Shown piece by piece: positions 19,222 to 28,803 of a stretch of 64,000 nucleotides of DNA (positions are counted from its first letter, which is position 1; the number at the start of each line of letters is the position of its first letter). The stretch is from Ramlibacter pinisoli (GTDB taxonomy: Bacteria; Pseudomonadota; Gammaproteobacteria; Burkholderiales; Burkholderiaceae_C): assembly GCF_009758015.1 (NCBI RefSeq), contig NZ_WSEL01000009.1, positions 2,095,501-2,159,500 of the forward strand, in the 5' to 3' direction. The notes under the pieces were generated by a model, which made no database searches, had not been told where the DNA came from, and was given only the letters and a program-made list of their open reading frames with translations. The position numbers and the translations under genes are program-made.

Positions 19222-21687
19222 TCAGCCGAGGAGGAAACGCTCCAGCACCGCCAGCTCGGCGGCGGCCGGCTCGCCGCGGCCGGTGACCACGGCGTACACA
19301 TGGCCGCGGAAGGCCGAGCCGCCGCCGGCCAGCGGATCGCCCCAGCCGATCAGCAGGTCGCCGTAGGGGCCGCCCGCCAGGCCGGCGCCCGCCGCCGCTG
19401 CGGCCACGCCGTTCACGCGCAGCTGCTGGCGGCCGGGCGCGGCCACCAGCGTGAGCACGGCCGGCGCGCCCGACGCCAGCGCCGGACCGTCGAGGACCAC
19501 CGACTGGCCGTTGACGTCGGTCCAGCGGGCCTGGGCACGCCCGCCGCTGACCGCCAGCGCCGAATGCCAGCGCTGGCCGGCCGCCGTGGCCTGGAACACC
19601 GTGCCGGCGGCCGCCGCGGTGGGCAGCCGCACGACGGCCAGCGCGAAGTGCGGGTCGCCCAGCCCGTAGGGCACGCGGTTGCGCGGGTTCGGGAAGCTGC
19701 CGCCGGGAATCGGCTTGTGGCACCAGAAGCCGACCGCGCCGTCGGCCGTGAGGTCGGCATGCGGGCGGCCGTCGGCGCGCAGCACCGGCGGCCGCAGCGG
19801 CCCCATGCCGGGACCGTCCTGGTTCATCCAGTTGAGCATCTCCATCACGTTGCCGACGCTGGAGCCGCGGCCCGAATCGGCCAGCGCGCGCACCGGCTCG
19901 CCGTCGCGCGCCGGATGCCCGAGCAGGAAGTCGGTGTAGCCGTCGGCCAGGTCCCACTTGCATGCCGCGTAGCGCGCCAGCAGCGCCAGCGCCGCCTCGG
20001 CCGGTTGCGTGGCGGCGGCCGCGACGGGATCGGCAAAGGTCGCGATGCGGCGCGGCGGCGGCACCTGGCGGTCGGGCGCGGCGCTGTAGCGCAAGGTGGC
20101 CACGCCGTCGCCGGCCGGCGTGTAGCGGATGCTGTCCTGGCCGTTGGCGCCGGCCGGGATGGCCAGCGTGCTGCGGTCCAGCGTGCCGCCGCCCTCGAGG
20201 CTGACCTGCAGCACGAGCGGGGCCGCGAGGTTGCCGCGCGCATAGACCGTGACGGCGACCGGCACCCCGGGCGCGCCCGCGCCGGCCACGTCGTCGAACA
20301 GGGCCGCGCGGTCCAGCCCCTGCGCGCCCAGCATCACGCCGGCCACCAGCGGCGGCACGGTGCGGTCCTGGTGCCAGCCGGGCACGTGGGTGATGGCGTG
20401 GTTGCGCGCCGGCCAGTGGCTGCCGCCCATCCAGCTCTGCGTCTCCCAGCCGGCCTGCGCGCTGTGCGCCATCAGGCGGCTGAAGGCCTCCTGCCAGCGC
20501 GCGTCGTCGACCGGCATGCCGGTCTCGGTGAGCGCGACCCGGGTGCCGTGCGCGGCCGCCCAGTCGGTGGCGATCTGCATGCGCGCGCGCCCGGTGTCCG
20601 GCGTCATGCGGCCGGGGCCGAAGCCGGCCACGAAATCCTTCTGCAGTTCCAGGTCCCAGTCGAAGCCGGCGCCGTTGTTCCAGGCGTCCAGGTAGCTGTG
20701 CACCTCATACACGATGTTGCTGCCGGGCAGCGGCCACTCGGGGTTGTGCTCGGGGCCGATGTTCATCGCCCCGCCCCAGAAGTTGCCCGACAGGTAGATG
20801 GTGCCCACCGGGTCGACCGCCCGGATGGCCGCGATGCCGGCGCGCGCGAACACCGGCCAGATCGTCTTGTCGTCCTCGAAGTCCTGCGACTCGACCACCT
20901 GGCCCGGGCGCGGCAGGTCGTGCGGTTCGTTCATCAGGCCGTAGCCGCCGAAGCCGGGGTGCGTGGCCCAGCGCTGCGCCGCGCGCCGCCAGAAGTCGGC
21001 GAAGGCCGCCGGCTGCAGCGTCGCGCCCGGGGCGGTGGCGAACACCCGGGTGAAGACCCGCGACGGATCGGTGGTGAAGGCGCGCGCCTCGGCGTCCGCT
21101 GCCGCCGTCAGCCCGGGCACCGAGCCGTCGGCCTGGAAGCGGAAGTCGATGTAGCGGCAGTAGTTGTGGCAGTCCAGGATGCAGCGGGTGCCGGCCGCCG
21201 CGTGGGCGTCGAGCACGCCGTCGATGCAGCGCGCATAGCCTTCGTGGAACGCACCGGGCTCGCCGATCAGGACCCGCGCCTGCGCGTTCGCCACCGTGTC
21301 CACCAGCATCGGCTGCAGCAGTTCCCACATGAAGGGCAGCCGGTTCTTGCCGAAACCGTCGCGCGCCAGCCAGCGCACCTCGGCGGCGCGCGGCACGGTG
21401 AAGTCCTGGTTGGGCCGCGTGTTGGGGCCGGCGCGCACGCCGAACGCCGTCTCCATGCCGGCCAGGTTGGTGCCGATCAGCGCCGAGGCGGCGACCGCCG
21501 GCAGGTCATCGGTGGCGGCGGCCGTGGCGGGACCGGGCCCGGCCGCTGGCGCGGCAGCGGGCGCGCCGGCGCTCGCTGGCCCGGCCGTCCCGCCACCGCC
21601 GCCGGCTCCGCCACCACCGCCGCCGCAGCCACCCAGGCCGAGCAAGGCAGCGATGGCCGCGCCCTGGTTGAAGTCCCTGCGCCGCAT
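19222..21687 (-). CDS. Glycoside hydrolase family 5-like Tat lipoprotein with C-terminal beta-sandwich
   Basis: An 821-residue protein. MRRRDFNQGAAIAALLGLGGC combines a twin-arginine pattern with a lipobox (Cys21), followed by a Gly/Ala/Pro-rich linker to about residue 60. The GH5-type barrel follows, with the acid/base in LMNEPHD (Glu near 253) and the nucleophile in LTETGMPV (Glu near 388), plus CHNYCRY and VYEVHSYLD. The segment around 590-820 (ALALLARY..., SFPNPRNRVPYGLGDPHFAL, AFRGHVYAVV) looks like a laminin-G/concanavalin-type beta-sandwich of unknown role. Such enzymes cut beta-1,4-glucans or related polysaccharides. Export already folded as a surface or periplasmic lipoprotein is inferred. 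Confidence 0.8.
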   Translation of the reverse strand: MRRRDFNQGAAIAALLGLGGCGGGGGGAGGGGGTAGPASAGAPAAAPAAGPGPATAAATDDLPAVAASALIGTNLAGMETAFGVRAGPNTRPNQDFTVPRAAEVRWLARDGFGKNRLPFMWELLQPMLVDTVANAQARVLIGEPGAFHEGYARCIDGVLDAHAAAGTRCILDCHNYCRYIDFRFQADGSVPGLTAAADAEARAFTTDPSRVFTRVFATAPGATLQPAAFADFWRRAAQRWATHPGFGGYGLMNEPHDLPRPGQVVESQDFEDDKTIWPVFARAGIAAIRAVDPVGTIYLSGNFWGGAMNIGPEHNPEWPLPGSNIVYEVHSYLDAWNNGAGFDWDLELQKDFVAGFGPGRMTPDTGRARMQIATDWAAAHGTRVALTETGMPVDDARWQEAFSRLMAHSAQAGWETQSWMGGSHWPARNHAITHVPGWHQDRTVPPLVAGVMLGAQGLDRAALFDDVAGAGAPGVPVAVTVYARGNLAAPLVLQVSLEGGGTLDRSTLAIPAGANGQDSIRYTPAGDGVATLRYSAAPDRQVPPPRRIATFADPVAAAATQPAEAALALLARYAACKWDLADGYTDFLLGHPARDGEPVRALADSGRGSSVGNVMEMLNWMNQDGPGMGPLRPPVLRADGRPHADLTADGAVGFWCHKPIPGGSFPNPRNRVPYGLGDPHFALAVVRLPTAAAAGTVFQATAAGQRWHSALAVSGGRAQARWTDVNGQSVVLDGPALASGAPAVLTLVAAPGRQQLRVNGVAAAAAGAGLAGGPYGDLLIGWGDPLAGGGSAFRGHVYAVVTGRGEPAAAELAVLERFLLG

Positions 21688-21926
21688 CGCGCCTCCTGCG
21701 GCCGAGGGGCCGCCAGCCAGTGTGGGTGGCGGACCGCGGGCGCCGTGTCAGGACCGGCGACAGAGGTAACGAGCGTTGTTGCGTTGGAGGGCCGCCATTG
21801 TCCTGTCGCGCATCGCCTACTCATCCGAAGAAAGAAAATGTTGCCCGACAGGCCGGGTTGGAAACTTTCCCAGGCCTGCGCGACGGCGTGGGCCCACAAA
21901 ACCTCCAACCTCAAAGGGACCATGAC

Positions 21927-22520
21927 ATGAAAGCTGCATCGATATTGGGCGTCGCACTGCTCGCGCTGGTCGGCACCGCTCAAGCCCAGACCACCGCATC
22001 CCGCATGGGACTGCAGGCGGGCCGCATGTATGGGGAAGTCGGCTACACCTACATGGACTTCCGCGGCACGACCAACGGCGTCAGCTTCAGCGGCCATCCC
22101 GGCATCCTGCGGGGCATCGTCGGCTACGACTTCCATCCCAATTTCGCCGCCGAGGGCATGCTGGGATTCGGCGTGCACAACGCCGACATCAACGTCGCCG
22201 GGGGTGCGATCCAGGGCGAGTCGAAGATCCAGAGCACGTTCGGCCTGTTCGGCAAGGCCAAGTGGGAGACCCCCCAGTACGAGGTGTTCGGTCGCCTGGG
22301 CTACGCCTGGACCCGGGTCAACACCGACATCCGCACCGCCACGTTCTCCACCGGCAGCACCTCGGACAACGCGAACGACGTGGCCTACGGCATCGGCGCC
22401 AACTGGAAGTTCACGCAGAGCGGCTACACCGGCTACCTCGGCGTGGACGTGATGCGCTATTCGGACAAGAGCACGGCCAGGCTGGACGGCATCACCGTCA
22501 GCCTCGGCACGAAGTTCTAG
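21927..22520 (+). CDS. Small outer-membrane beta-barrel protein (OmpW/porin-like opacity family)
   Basis: A 197-residue precursor with signal peptide MKAASILGVALLALVGTAQAQ. The mature part alternates polar and hydrophobic residues with aromatic girdles (MYGEVGYTYMDFRG, GIVGYDFHPNFAAEGMLGFG, VFGRLGYAWTRV, VAYGIGANWKFTQSGYTGYLGVDVMRYSDKS) and ends in an aromatic residue (TKF), the signal for BAM-mediated insertion. Eight strands are likely. The closest general class is the Ail/OmpX/opacity-type beta-barrels. No ligand is known. Starts after an AAAGGGACC ribosome-binding region; the preceding 239 bp (21688-21926) is an A/T-richer leader shared with the divergent GH5 gene. Confidence 0.8.
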   Translation: MKAASILGVALLALVGTAQAQTTASRMGLQAGRMYGEVGYTYMDFRGTTNGVSFSGHPGILRGIVGYDFHPNFAAEGMLGFGVHNADINVAGGAIQGESKIQSTFGLFGKAKWETPQYEVFGRLGYAWTRVNTDIRTATFSTGSTSDNANDVAYGIGANWKFTQSGYTGYLGVDVMRYSDKSTARLDGITVSLGTKF

Positions 22521-22533
22521 CCGCCCGGGCCGG

Positions 22534-25500
22534 CTAGGCGCGCTCGAACACCGGTTCCAGCGCGCGGCCGGTGTGGGTGCCCAGCCGCACCACCTCCTCG
22601 GGCGGTGCGCTGGCCACCACCTGCCCGCCGGCGTTGCCGCCCTCGGGCCCCAGGTCGACGATCCAGTCGGCCTCGGCGATCACGTCGAGGTCGTGCTCGA
22701 TCACGACCACGCTGTGGCCGCCGTCCACCAGGCGGTGCAGCACCCGGATGAGCTTTTCCACGTCGGCCATGTGCAGTCCCACGGTCGGCTCGTCCAGCAC
22801 GTACAGCGTGTGCGGCGGCTTCTGGCCGCGCCGCGTGACGTCGTCGCGCACCTTCGACAGCTCGGTCACCAGCTTGATGCGCTGCGCCTCGCCGCCCGAC
22901 AGCGTGGGCGAGGGCTGGCCCAGGGTGAGGTAGCCCAGGCCCACGTCCTCCAGCAGCCGCAGCGGGTGGCTGATGGCCGGCATGGAGGCGAAGAACTCCA
23001 CCGCCTCGTCGACCTCCATCTGCAGCACGTCGCCGATGCTCTTGCCGCGCCAGGTGACCGCCAGCGTCTCCGGGTTGAAGCGCGCGCCGTGGCATGACTC
23101 GCAGGGCACCTTGACGTCGGGCAGGAAGCTCATCGCGATGGTGCGCACGCCCTGGCCCTCGCAGGTCGGGCAGCGCCCCTCGCCGGTGTTGAACGAGAAG
23201 CGGCCCGGGCCGTAGCCGCGCGCCTTGGCCTCCAGGGTGTCGGCGAACAGCCGCCGGATGGTGTCCCAGAAGCCGATGTAGGTGGCCGGGCAGGAGCGCG
23301 GCGTCTTGCCGATCGGCGTCTGGTCGACCTCCAGCACGCGGTCGACGACCTGGTAGCCGTCGAGCGAGCGGCAGCCGCTCCAGGCCGGGTGCCGGCCCCT
23401 GTCGTCGGCCTCGCGGCCGGCCTTGGTGCTGCGCTGCTGGACCGCCGCCTGCACGTTGTGCAGCAGCACGTCGCGCGCCAGGGTCGACTTGCCCGAGCCC
23501 GAGACGCCGGTGACGGCGACCAGCCGCCGCAGCGGGACGTCGACGTCGACCTGGCGCAGGTTGTGCAGGTCGGCCCCGCGCAACTGCAGGAAGCCCTGGG
23601 ACGCGCCCTCTTCCGCGGTCTCCGCCACGTCGGCCAGGACCGGCGCCTTCCTGCCCTTGCGGCCCTTGGCGGCGGGCTCCGGCGTGCTCTCGCCTCCGTT
23701 GGCGGCCGGCCGGGGCGGCGGCAGGTCGCCGACGATCCGGCGCGGATTGAGCGGGTGCTTCATCGCGTGCAGCAGGTAACGGCCGGTGAGCGACTCGTCG
23801 TTCGCGGTGACGTCGGCCGCGCTGCCCTGCGCGATGACGCGGCCACCGCGCTTGCCGGCGCTGGGGCCGATGTCGATGATGTGGTCGGCGCGCCGGATCG
23901 TGTCCTCGTCGTGCTCCACCACCACCAGGGTGTTGCCCTTGCCGCCCAGCTTGTGCAGCGCGTCCAGCAGGATCTGGTTGTCGCGCGCGTGCAGGCCGAT
24001 GGTGGGCTCGTCCAGCACGTAGCAGACGCCCTGCAGGTTGGAGCCGAGCTGGGCCGCCAGCCGGATGCGCTGCGCCTCGCCGCCCGACAGGGTCGGGGCG
24101 CCACGGTCCAGCGTCAGGTAGCCCAGCCCCACTTCCTCGAGGAACTCCAGCCGCGATCGGATCTCCGGGATCAGGTCGCGCGCGATGCCCTGCTCACGCT
24201 CGCTCAGCACCTGCGCGCGCTGCAGCCGCTCGACCCAGCCCCGCACGTCGGCCACCGACAGCGAGGCGATCTCGTCGATGCCCAGGCCGGCGAACTTCAC
24301 CGCCCGGGCCTGCTCGTTCAGCCGCGTGCCCTCGCAGCGCGGGCAGACCTCGTCGGTGAGGTCTTCCACCTCGGGTTCGGCGAAGGTCTGCTCGCGGCCC
24401 TTGTTGTCCTCGGCCACCACCGTGTCGTCGAAGGCCTTGCGCTGCTCGCGCGTGAGCCGCACGCCGGTGCCCACGCACTCGGGGCACCAGCCGTGCTTGC
24501 TGTTGTACGAGAACAGCCGCGGGTCCAGCTCGGCGTAGCTGGTGCTGCACACCGGGCAGGCGCGCCGGGTGGAGAACACCTGCACCGTGCCGATGTCGTG
24601 GTGCTTGCCCACGCCGTCCTGCATGCGCTCGCGCAGCCCGTGCAGCGGCGCCAGCAGGTGCAGCACGCCCTTGCCGTGCTGCAGCGCCTCGGCCAGCTTG
24701 CGGCGCAGCAGGTCCTCGTTGGCCGGCGTGACGTCCAGGTCGCACACCGGCAGCTCGATGGTGTGCTCCTTGAAGCGGTCGATGCGCGGGAAGCCGGTGG
24801 TGGGCAGGAAGTTGCCGTCCACCCGCAGGTGGCTGAAGCCGCGCGGGCGGGCCCACTCGGCCAGCTCGGTGTACACGCCCTTGCGCGCGATCACCAGCGG
24901 CGCCAGCAGCCCGACGTGCTGGCCGCGGTAGCGCTTGAGGATCTGCGCGGCGATGCTGTCGGGCGTCTGCGGGCGCACCTCGGCGCCGTCCTTGACGCAG
25001 TGCTGCACGCCCAGCTTGACGTACAGCAGGCGCAGGAAGTGCCACACCTCGGTGGTGGTGCCGACGGTGGACTTGCGGCCGCCGCGCGACAGGCGCTGCT
25101 CGATGGCCACCGTGGGCGGGATGCCGTACACCGCGTCCACCTCGGGCCGGCCGGCCGGCTGCACGATGCTGCGCGCATAGGCGTTGAGCGACTCGAGGTA
25201 GCGCCGCTGGCCCTCGTTGAACAGGATGTCGAAGGCCAGCGTCGACTTGCCCGAGCCCGACACGCCGGTGATGACGCTGAACTTGTTGTGCGGGATGTCG
25301 ACGCTCAGGCTCTTGAGGTTGTGTTCCCGGGCGTTGACGATCTGGATCGCCTGGGCGGGCCGGGCCGGTGCCGGCGGCCGCGTGGCGTAGGCCGCCTCGG
25401 GGCTCTGCACGCTCCACACCGGCCGCTCGACGCCGAACGTCACGTCGTACTCGCGCAGCGCCCTGGCGGTGTGCGAGGTGGGATGCTGCTTGACGTCCTC

Positions 25501-28392
25501 CGGCGCGCCTTCGGCCACCAGCAGGCCGCCGGCGTCGCCGCCCTCGGGCCCCAGGTCGACCAGCCAGTCGGCCGCGCGGATCACGTCCAGGTTGTGCTCG
25601 ATCACCACCAGCGAATGGCCGGCCTCCAGCAGCTTGCGCAGCGCGCGCATCAGCTTGGCGATGTCGTCGAAGTGCAGGCCGGTGGTCGGCTCGTCGAACA
25701 TGAACAGCGTGCCCTTGGCCGCCAGGCCCTGGCGCGACGCCGGCGTCGTGCGCGCCGCCTGGGCCAGGAAGCCGGCCAGCTTGAGCCGCTGCGACTCGCC
25801 GCCCGACAGCGTGGGCACCGGCTGCCCCAGCTTCACGTATTCGAGGCCCACGTCGACGATGGGCTGCAGCGCGCGGATGACGTCGCGGTCGCCGGCGAAC
25901 AGCTGCGCCGCCTCGCTCACCGTGAGTTCCAGCACGTCGGCCACGTTCAGCACCCGCGGCTGGCCGCCGATGGCCTGGCGCTCGATGGTGACCTCCAGGA
26001 TCTCGGGCCGGTAGCGCTTGCCGTCGCAGTCGGGGCAGCGCAGGTAGACGTCGGACAGGAACTGCATCTCGACGTGCTCGAAGCCCGAGCCGCCGCAGGT
26101 GGGGCAGCGGCCGTCGCCGCTGTTGAAGCTGAACTTGGAGCCGGTGTAGCTGCGCTCGCGCGCCAGCGCGCTGGTGGCGAAGATCTCGCGCAGCGCGTCC
26201 CAGGCGCCGACGTAGCTGACCGGGTTGGAACGCGCCGTCTTGCCGATCGGCGACTGGTCGACGAACACCACGTCGCCCAGGTGGTCGGCGCCCAGCAGAC
26301 GCTCGTGGCGGCCGGGCGTCTCGGTGGCGCGGCCGAAGTGGCGCAGCAGCGCGGGCGCCAGGATGTCCTGCACCAGGCTGGACTTGCCCGACCCCGACAC
26401 GCCGGTGACCACCACCAGGCGCTGCAGCGGGAACTCCACCGACAGGTCCTTCAGGTTGTGCTCGCTGGCGCCCTCGAGCACCAGCCGCGGCGTGGCCGCC
26501 GTCACCGCCCGCTTGAAGCCCATGCCCACGTGCTTGCGCCCGCCCAGGTAGGCGCCGGTGAGCGTGTCGGCGCCGCGCAGCGCGTCGGTCGTGCCGTCGA
26601 AGACGATCTGGCCGCCCTTCTCGCCCGGGCCCGGGCCCATGTCGATCATGCGGTCGGCCGCCAGCATCACGGCCGGGTCGTGCTCGACCACCACCAGCGT
26701 GTTGCCGGCGTCGCGCAGGCGCTGCATGGCCTCGGTGATGCGGTGGATGTCGCGCGGGTGCAGGCCGATGCTGGGCTCGTCGAGCACGAACAGCGTGTTC
26801 ACCAGCGAGGTGCCGAGCGCCGTGGTGAGGTTGATGCGCTGCACCTCGCCGCCCGACAGCGTGCGGCTCTGGCGGTCCAGCGTGAGGTAGCCGATGCCCA
26901 CGTCCACCAGGTACTTCAGCCGGGTGGTGATCTCCTCGAACAGCAGCTTGAGGGCGGCGTGCTCGCCGTCGCCGGCCTGGCCGCCGGCCCGGGGTTCGAG
27001 GCGGGCGAAGAACGCCCGCAGCCGGTCGATCGGCAGCTGCATCAGGTCGTGCAGGCACAGCCCCGGCAGCGCCTCCAGCTGCGCGCGGGACCAGTCGACG
27101 CCGACCGGCAGGAAGCGCTGCTGCGGCGGCAGCACGGCGTCGGCGTCCTCCTTGCTGCCCAGGCGCCACAGCAGGCTGTCCAGCCGCAGGCGGGCGCCGT
27201 TGCAGGTCTCGCAGGGGGTGTAGCTGCGGTACTTGGACAGCAGCACCCGGATGTGCATCTTGTAGGCCTTGCTCTCCAGGTACTCGAAGAAGCGCTTGAT
27301 GCCGTACCACTGCTTGTTCCAGTTGCCCTCCTTGTAGTTGGGCGTGCCGTGGATCACCCAGTGCTGGTGTTCCGGGCTGAGCTTGGACCAGGGCGTGTCG
27401 CGCGGGATGCCGGCCGCCTCGGCGTGCCGCATCAGGTCGTCCTGCGCTTCCGACCAGGCCGGGGTCTGGATGGTCTTGATGGCGCCGGCGCGCAGCGTGA
27501 GCTTGTCGTTCGGGATCACCAGCCCGTAGTCGACCCCGATCACCCGGCCGAAGCCGCGGCAGACTTCGCACGCGCCCACCGGCGAGTTGAACGAGAACAT
27601 CGACGGGATCGGGTCGGCGTAGCGGATGTCGCTGTCGGGGCAGTGCAGCCCGGTGGAAAAGCGCCAGGTCTCGCTCTCGGTGTCGCTGACCGCGGCATAC
27701 ACCGACAGCCGGCCGGCGCCGCGCTTGAGGGCGACCTCGATGGCCTCGATGGCGCGCACCTTCTCCACGCCCTGGATGCGGAAGCGGTCGGCCACCACGT
27801 CCAGCACCTTGCGCGGCCCGGTGGGGGTGGCCACCTCGCGCTCGGCCTGCACCCGGGTGAAGCCGCTGGCGGCCAGCCACTGCTCCACCTCCTGCGCCGT
27901 GGTGCTGGCCGGCAGTTCGACCGGGAAGGTGAGGACCAGGCGCGGGTCGCTGTCGCGGGTGCGCGCCATCAGCTCGGCGTACACCGTCTCGGGCGAGTCG
28001 TGCCGCACCCGCTTGGCGGTGCGGCGGTCGAACAGCTCGGCGGCGCGGGCGAACAGCAGCTTGAGGTGGTCGTTCAGCTCCGTCATCGTCCCGACCGTGG
28101 AGCGCGAGGAGCGCACCGGGTTGGTCTGGTCGATGGCGATGGCCGGCGGCACGCCCTCGACCCGGTCGACGGCAGGCTTGTCCATGCGGTCGAGAAACTG
28201 GCGCGCGTAGGCCGAGAAGGTCTCGACGTAGCGGCGCTGGCCCTCGGCATACAAGGTGTCGAACACCAGGCTCGACTTGCCCGAGCCGCTGGGGCCGGTG
28301 ACGACCGTCAGCTCCCCGGTGCGCAGGTCGAGGTCGAGGTTCTTGAGGTTGTGCTGCCTGGCGCCGCGGATGCGGATCAATCCCTGGGTCAT
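22534..28392 (-). CDS. uvrA: Excinuclease ABC subunit A, double-length class III UvrA
   Basis: A 1952-residue protein, about twice the usual 940-970. It is two UvrA units in tandem (about 1-965 and 1000-1952). Four Walker A motifs occur at about residues 33 (GPSGSGKSS), 662, 1042 and 1628 (GVSGSGKS[S/T]), each paired with an ABC signature ([42 protein letters not shown]). Zinc-module cysteines lie near 397, 761, 1350 and 1741. UvrA finds bulky DNA lesions and loads UvrB. Such fused proteins are known as class III UvrA; their exact role beside a normal UvrA is unclear. No frameshift or gap is seen. The ATG at 28392 begins [19 protein letters not shown]. Confidence 0.95.
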   Translation of the reverse strand: MTQGLIRIRGARQHNLKNLDLDLRTGELTVVTGPSGSGKSSLVFDTLYAEGQRRYVETFSAYARQFLDRMDKPAVDRVEGVPPAIAIDQTNPVRSSRSTVGTMTELNDHLKLLFARAAELFDRRTAKRVRHDSPETVYAELMARTRDSDPRLVLTFPVELPASTTAQEVEQWLAASGFTRVQAEREVATPTGPRKVLDVVADRFRIQGVEKVRAIEAIEVALKRGAGRLSVYAAVSDTESETWRFSTGLHCPDSDIRYADPIPSMFSFNSPVGACEVCRGFGRVIGVDYGLVIPNDKLTLRAGAIKTIQTPAWSEAQDDLMRHAEAAGIPRDTPWSKLSPEHQHWVIHGTPNYKEGNWNKQWYGIKRFFEYLESKAYKMHIRVLLSKYRSYTPCETCNGARLRLDSLLWRLGSKEDADAVLPPQQRFLPVGVDWSRAQLEALPGLCLHDLMQLPIDRLRAFFARLEPRAGGQAGDGEHAALKLLFEEITTRLKYLVDVGIGYLTLDRQSRTLSGGEVQRINLTTALGTSLVNTLFVLDEPSIGLHPRDIHRITEAMQRLRDAGNTLVVVEHDPAVMLAADRMIDMGPGPGEKGGQIVFDGTTDALRGADTLTGAYLGGRKHVGMGFKRAVTAATPRLVLEGASEHNLKDLSVEFPLQRLVVVTGVSGSGKSSLVQDILAPALLRHFGRATETPGRHERLLGADHLGDVVFVDQSPIGKTARSNPVSYVGAWDALREIFATSALARERSYTGSKFSFNSGDGRCPTCGGSGFEHVEMQFLSDVYLRCPDCDGKRYRPEILEVTIERQAIGGQPRVLNVADVLELTVSEAAQLFAGDRDVIRALQPIVDVGLEYVKLGQPVPTLSGGESQRLKLAGFLAQAARTTPASRQGLAAKGTLFMFDEPTTGLHFDDIAKLMRALRKLLEAGHSLVVIEHNLDVIRAADWLVDLGPEGGDAGGLLVAEGAPEDVKQHPTSHTARALREYDVTFGVERPVWSVQSPEAAYATRPPAPARPAQAIQIVNAREHNLKSLSVDIPHNKFSVITGVSGSGKSTLAFDILFNEGQRRYLESLNAYARSIVQPAGRPEVDAVYGIPPTVAIEQRLSRGGRKSTVGTTTEVWHFLRLLYVKLGVQHCVKDGAEVRPQTPDSIAAQILKRYRGQHVGLLAPLVIARKGVYTELAEWARPRGFSHLRVDGNFLPTTGFPRIDRFKEHTIELPVCDLDVTPANEDLLRRKLAEALQHGKGVLHLLAPLHGLRERMQDGVGKHHDIGTVQVFSTRRACPVCSTSYAELDPRLFSYNSKHGWCPECVGTGVRLTREQRKAFDDTVVAEDNKGREQTFAEPEVEDLTDEVCPRCEGTRLNEQARAVKFAGLGIDEIASLSVADVRGWVERLQRAQVLSEREQGIARDLIPEIRSRLEFLEEVGLGYLTLDRGAPTLSGGEAQRIRLAAQLGSNLQGVCYVLDEPTIGLHARDNQILLDALHKLGGKGNTLVVVEHDEDTIRRADHIIDIGPSAGKRGGRVIAQGSAADVTANDESLTGRYLLHAMKHPLNPRRIVGDLPPPRPAANGGESTPEPAAKGRKGRKAPVLADVAETAEEGASQGFLQLRGADLHNLRQVDVDVPLRRLVAVTGVSGSGKSTLARDVLLHNVQAAVQQRSTKAGREADDRGRHPAWSGCRSLDGYQVVDRVLEVDQTPIGKTPRSCPATYIGFWDTIRRLFADTLEAKARGYGPGRFSFNTGEGRCPTCEGQGVRTIAMSFLPDVKVPCESCHGARFNPETLAVTWRGKSIGDVLQMEVDEAVEFFASMPAISHPLRLLEDVGLGYLTLGQPSPTLSGGEAQRIKLVTELSKVRDDVTRRGQKPPHTLYVLDEPTVGLHMADVEKLIRVLHRLVDGGHSVVVIEHDLDVIAEADWIVDLGPEGGNAGGQVVASAPPEEVVRLGTHTGRALEPVFERA

Positions 28393-28422
28393 TCGGCTGG
28401 TTCTTTCGAGCGAAGGCCGAAG

Positions 28423-28428
28423 ATTCTA
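28423..28428 (-). promoter_or_regulatory. Probable -10 box of the uvrA promoter
   Basis: A TAGAAT hexamer on the minus strand, 30 bp upstream of the uvrA ATG, in the 119-bp gap after the small membrane-protein gene. No good -35 hexamer is spaced at 16-18 bp, and no LexA-type box is apparent. Confidence 0.35.
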
Positions 28429-28462
28429 GGGATGCGCGGCCGGGCAGCGCCGCGCAAGGTCT

Positions 28463-28480
28463 TGCGGCATTCCTGCCGCA
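28463..28480 (-). terminator. Short hairpin after the small membrane-protein gene
   Basis: A perfect 7-bp stem TGCGGCA/TGCCGCA with a four-base loop lies 31 bp downstream of the minus-strand stop at 28512 and upstream of uvrA. There is no U-tract, so it is at best a weak or Rho-assisted terminator. Confidence 0.35.
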
Positions 28481-28511
28481 TTGGCGGGCCGGGCCGGCCG
28501 CCGGGTGCGAC

Positions 28512-28712
28512 TTACTTGGCAGCCGAGGCGGCCGCGGCGGCCGGCGCGGGCGCCGAACCGGCCGCCGCCGGCACCGATGCCGGGCCGGCGGGCGCGCTCA
28601 CGGCATCGGCACCGTGCTTCTCGCCGCCCATGTCGATCTTGTCACCCGCCTTGGAAATCACGTACAGGGCCACCGCGGCGAACACGATGAACCCGACCAC
28701 CAGCTTCCACAT
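28512..28712 (-). CDS. Small single-pass membrane protein (66 aa), unknown
   Basis: Starts MWKLVVGFIVFAAVALYVISK, one strong transmembrane helix with the N-terminus out or in undecided. A short charged stretch (AGDKIDMGGEKHG) and an Ala/Pro tail of low complexity (AGPASVPAAAGSAPAPAAAA) follow. A GGAG ribosome-binding site lies eight bases before the ATG. It is separated from the MFS gene upstream by a terminator and from uvrA by about 120 bp, so it is probably its own unit. I do not recognise a named family. It resembles small envelope or stress proteins of Burkholderiales; no function is claimed. Confidence 0.7.
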   Translation of the reverse strand: MWKLVVGFIVFAAVALYVISKAGDKIDMGGEKHGADAVSAPAGPASVPAAAGSAPAPAAAAASAAK

Positions 28713-28750
28713 GGTTGCGCTCCGATCCCTGGAAGGAGAAGACGTTCAAC

Positions 28751-28783
28751 AAAAAGCCCGCGGCGCGGGGCCGCGGGCCTTTC
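28751..28783 (-). terminator. Rho-independent terminator of the MFS gene
   Basis: On the minus strand a perfect 9-bp GC stem (28770-28778 with 28756-28764, five-base loop) is followed directly by TTTTTG. It lies 20 bp after the MFS stop codon and is the clearest intrinsic terminator in the window. Confidence 0.9.
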
Positions 28784-28803
28784 AGTGACGGTCCTCGCCG
28801 CGC

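Noticed and set aside
23389..28788. A 1799-codon open frame antisense to uvrA, and similar long antisense frames at 10991-15211 and 4568-6025
   Set aside because: They arise from the very high GC third-position bias of the true genes. They lack homologous content, have Ala/Arg/Gly-dominated composition and overlap well-supported proteins.
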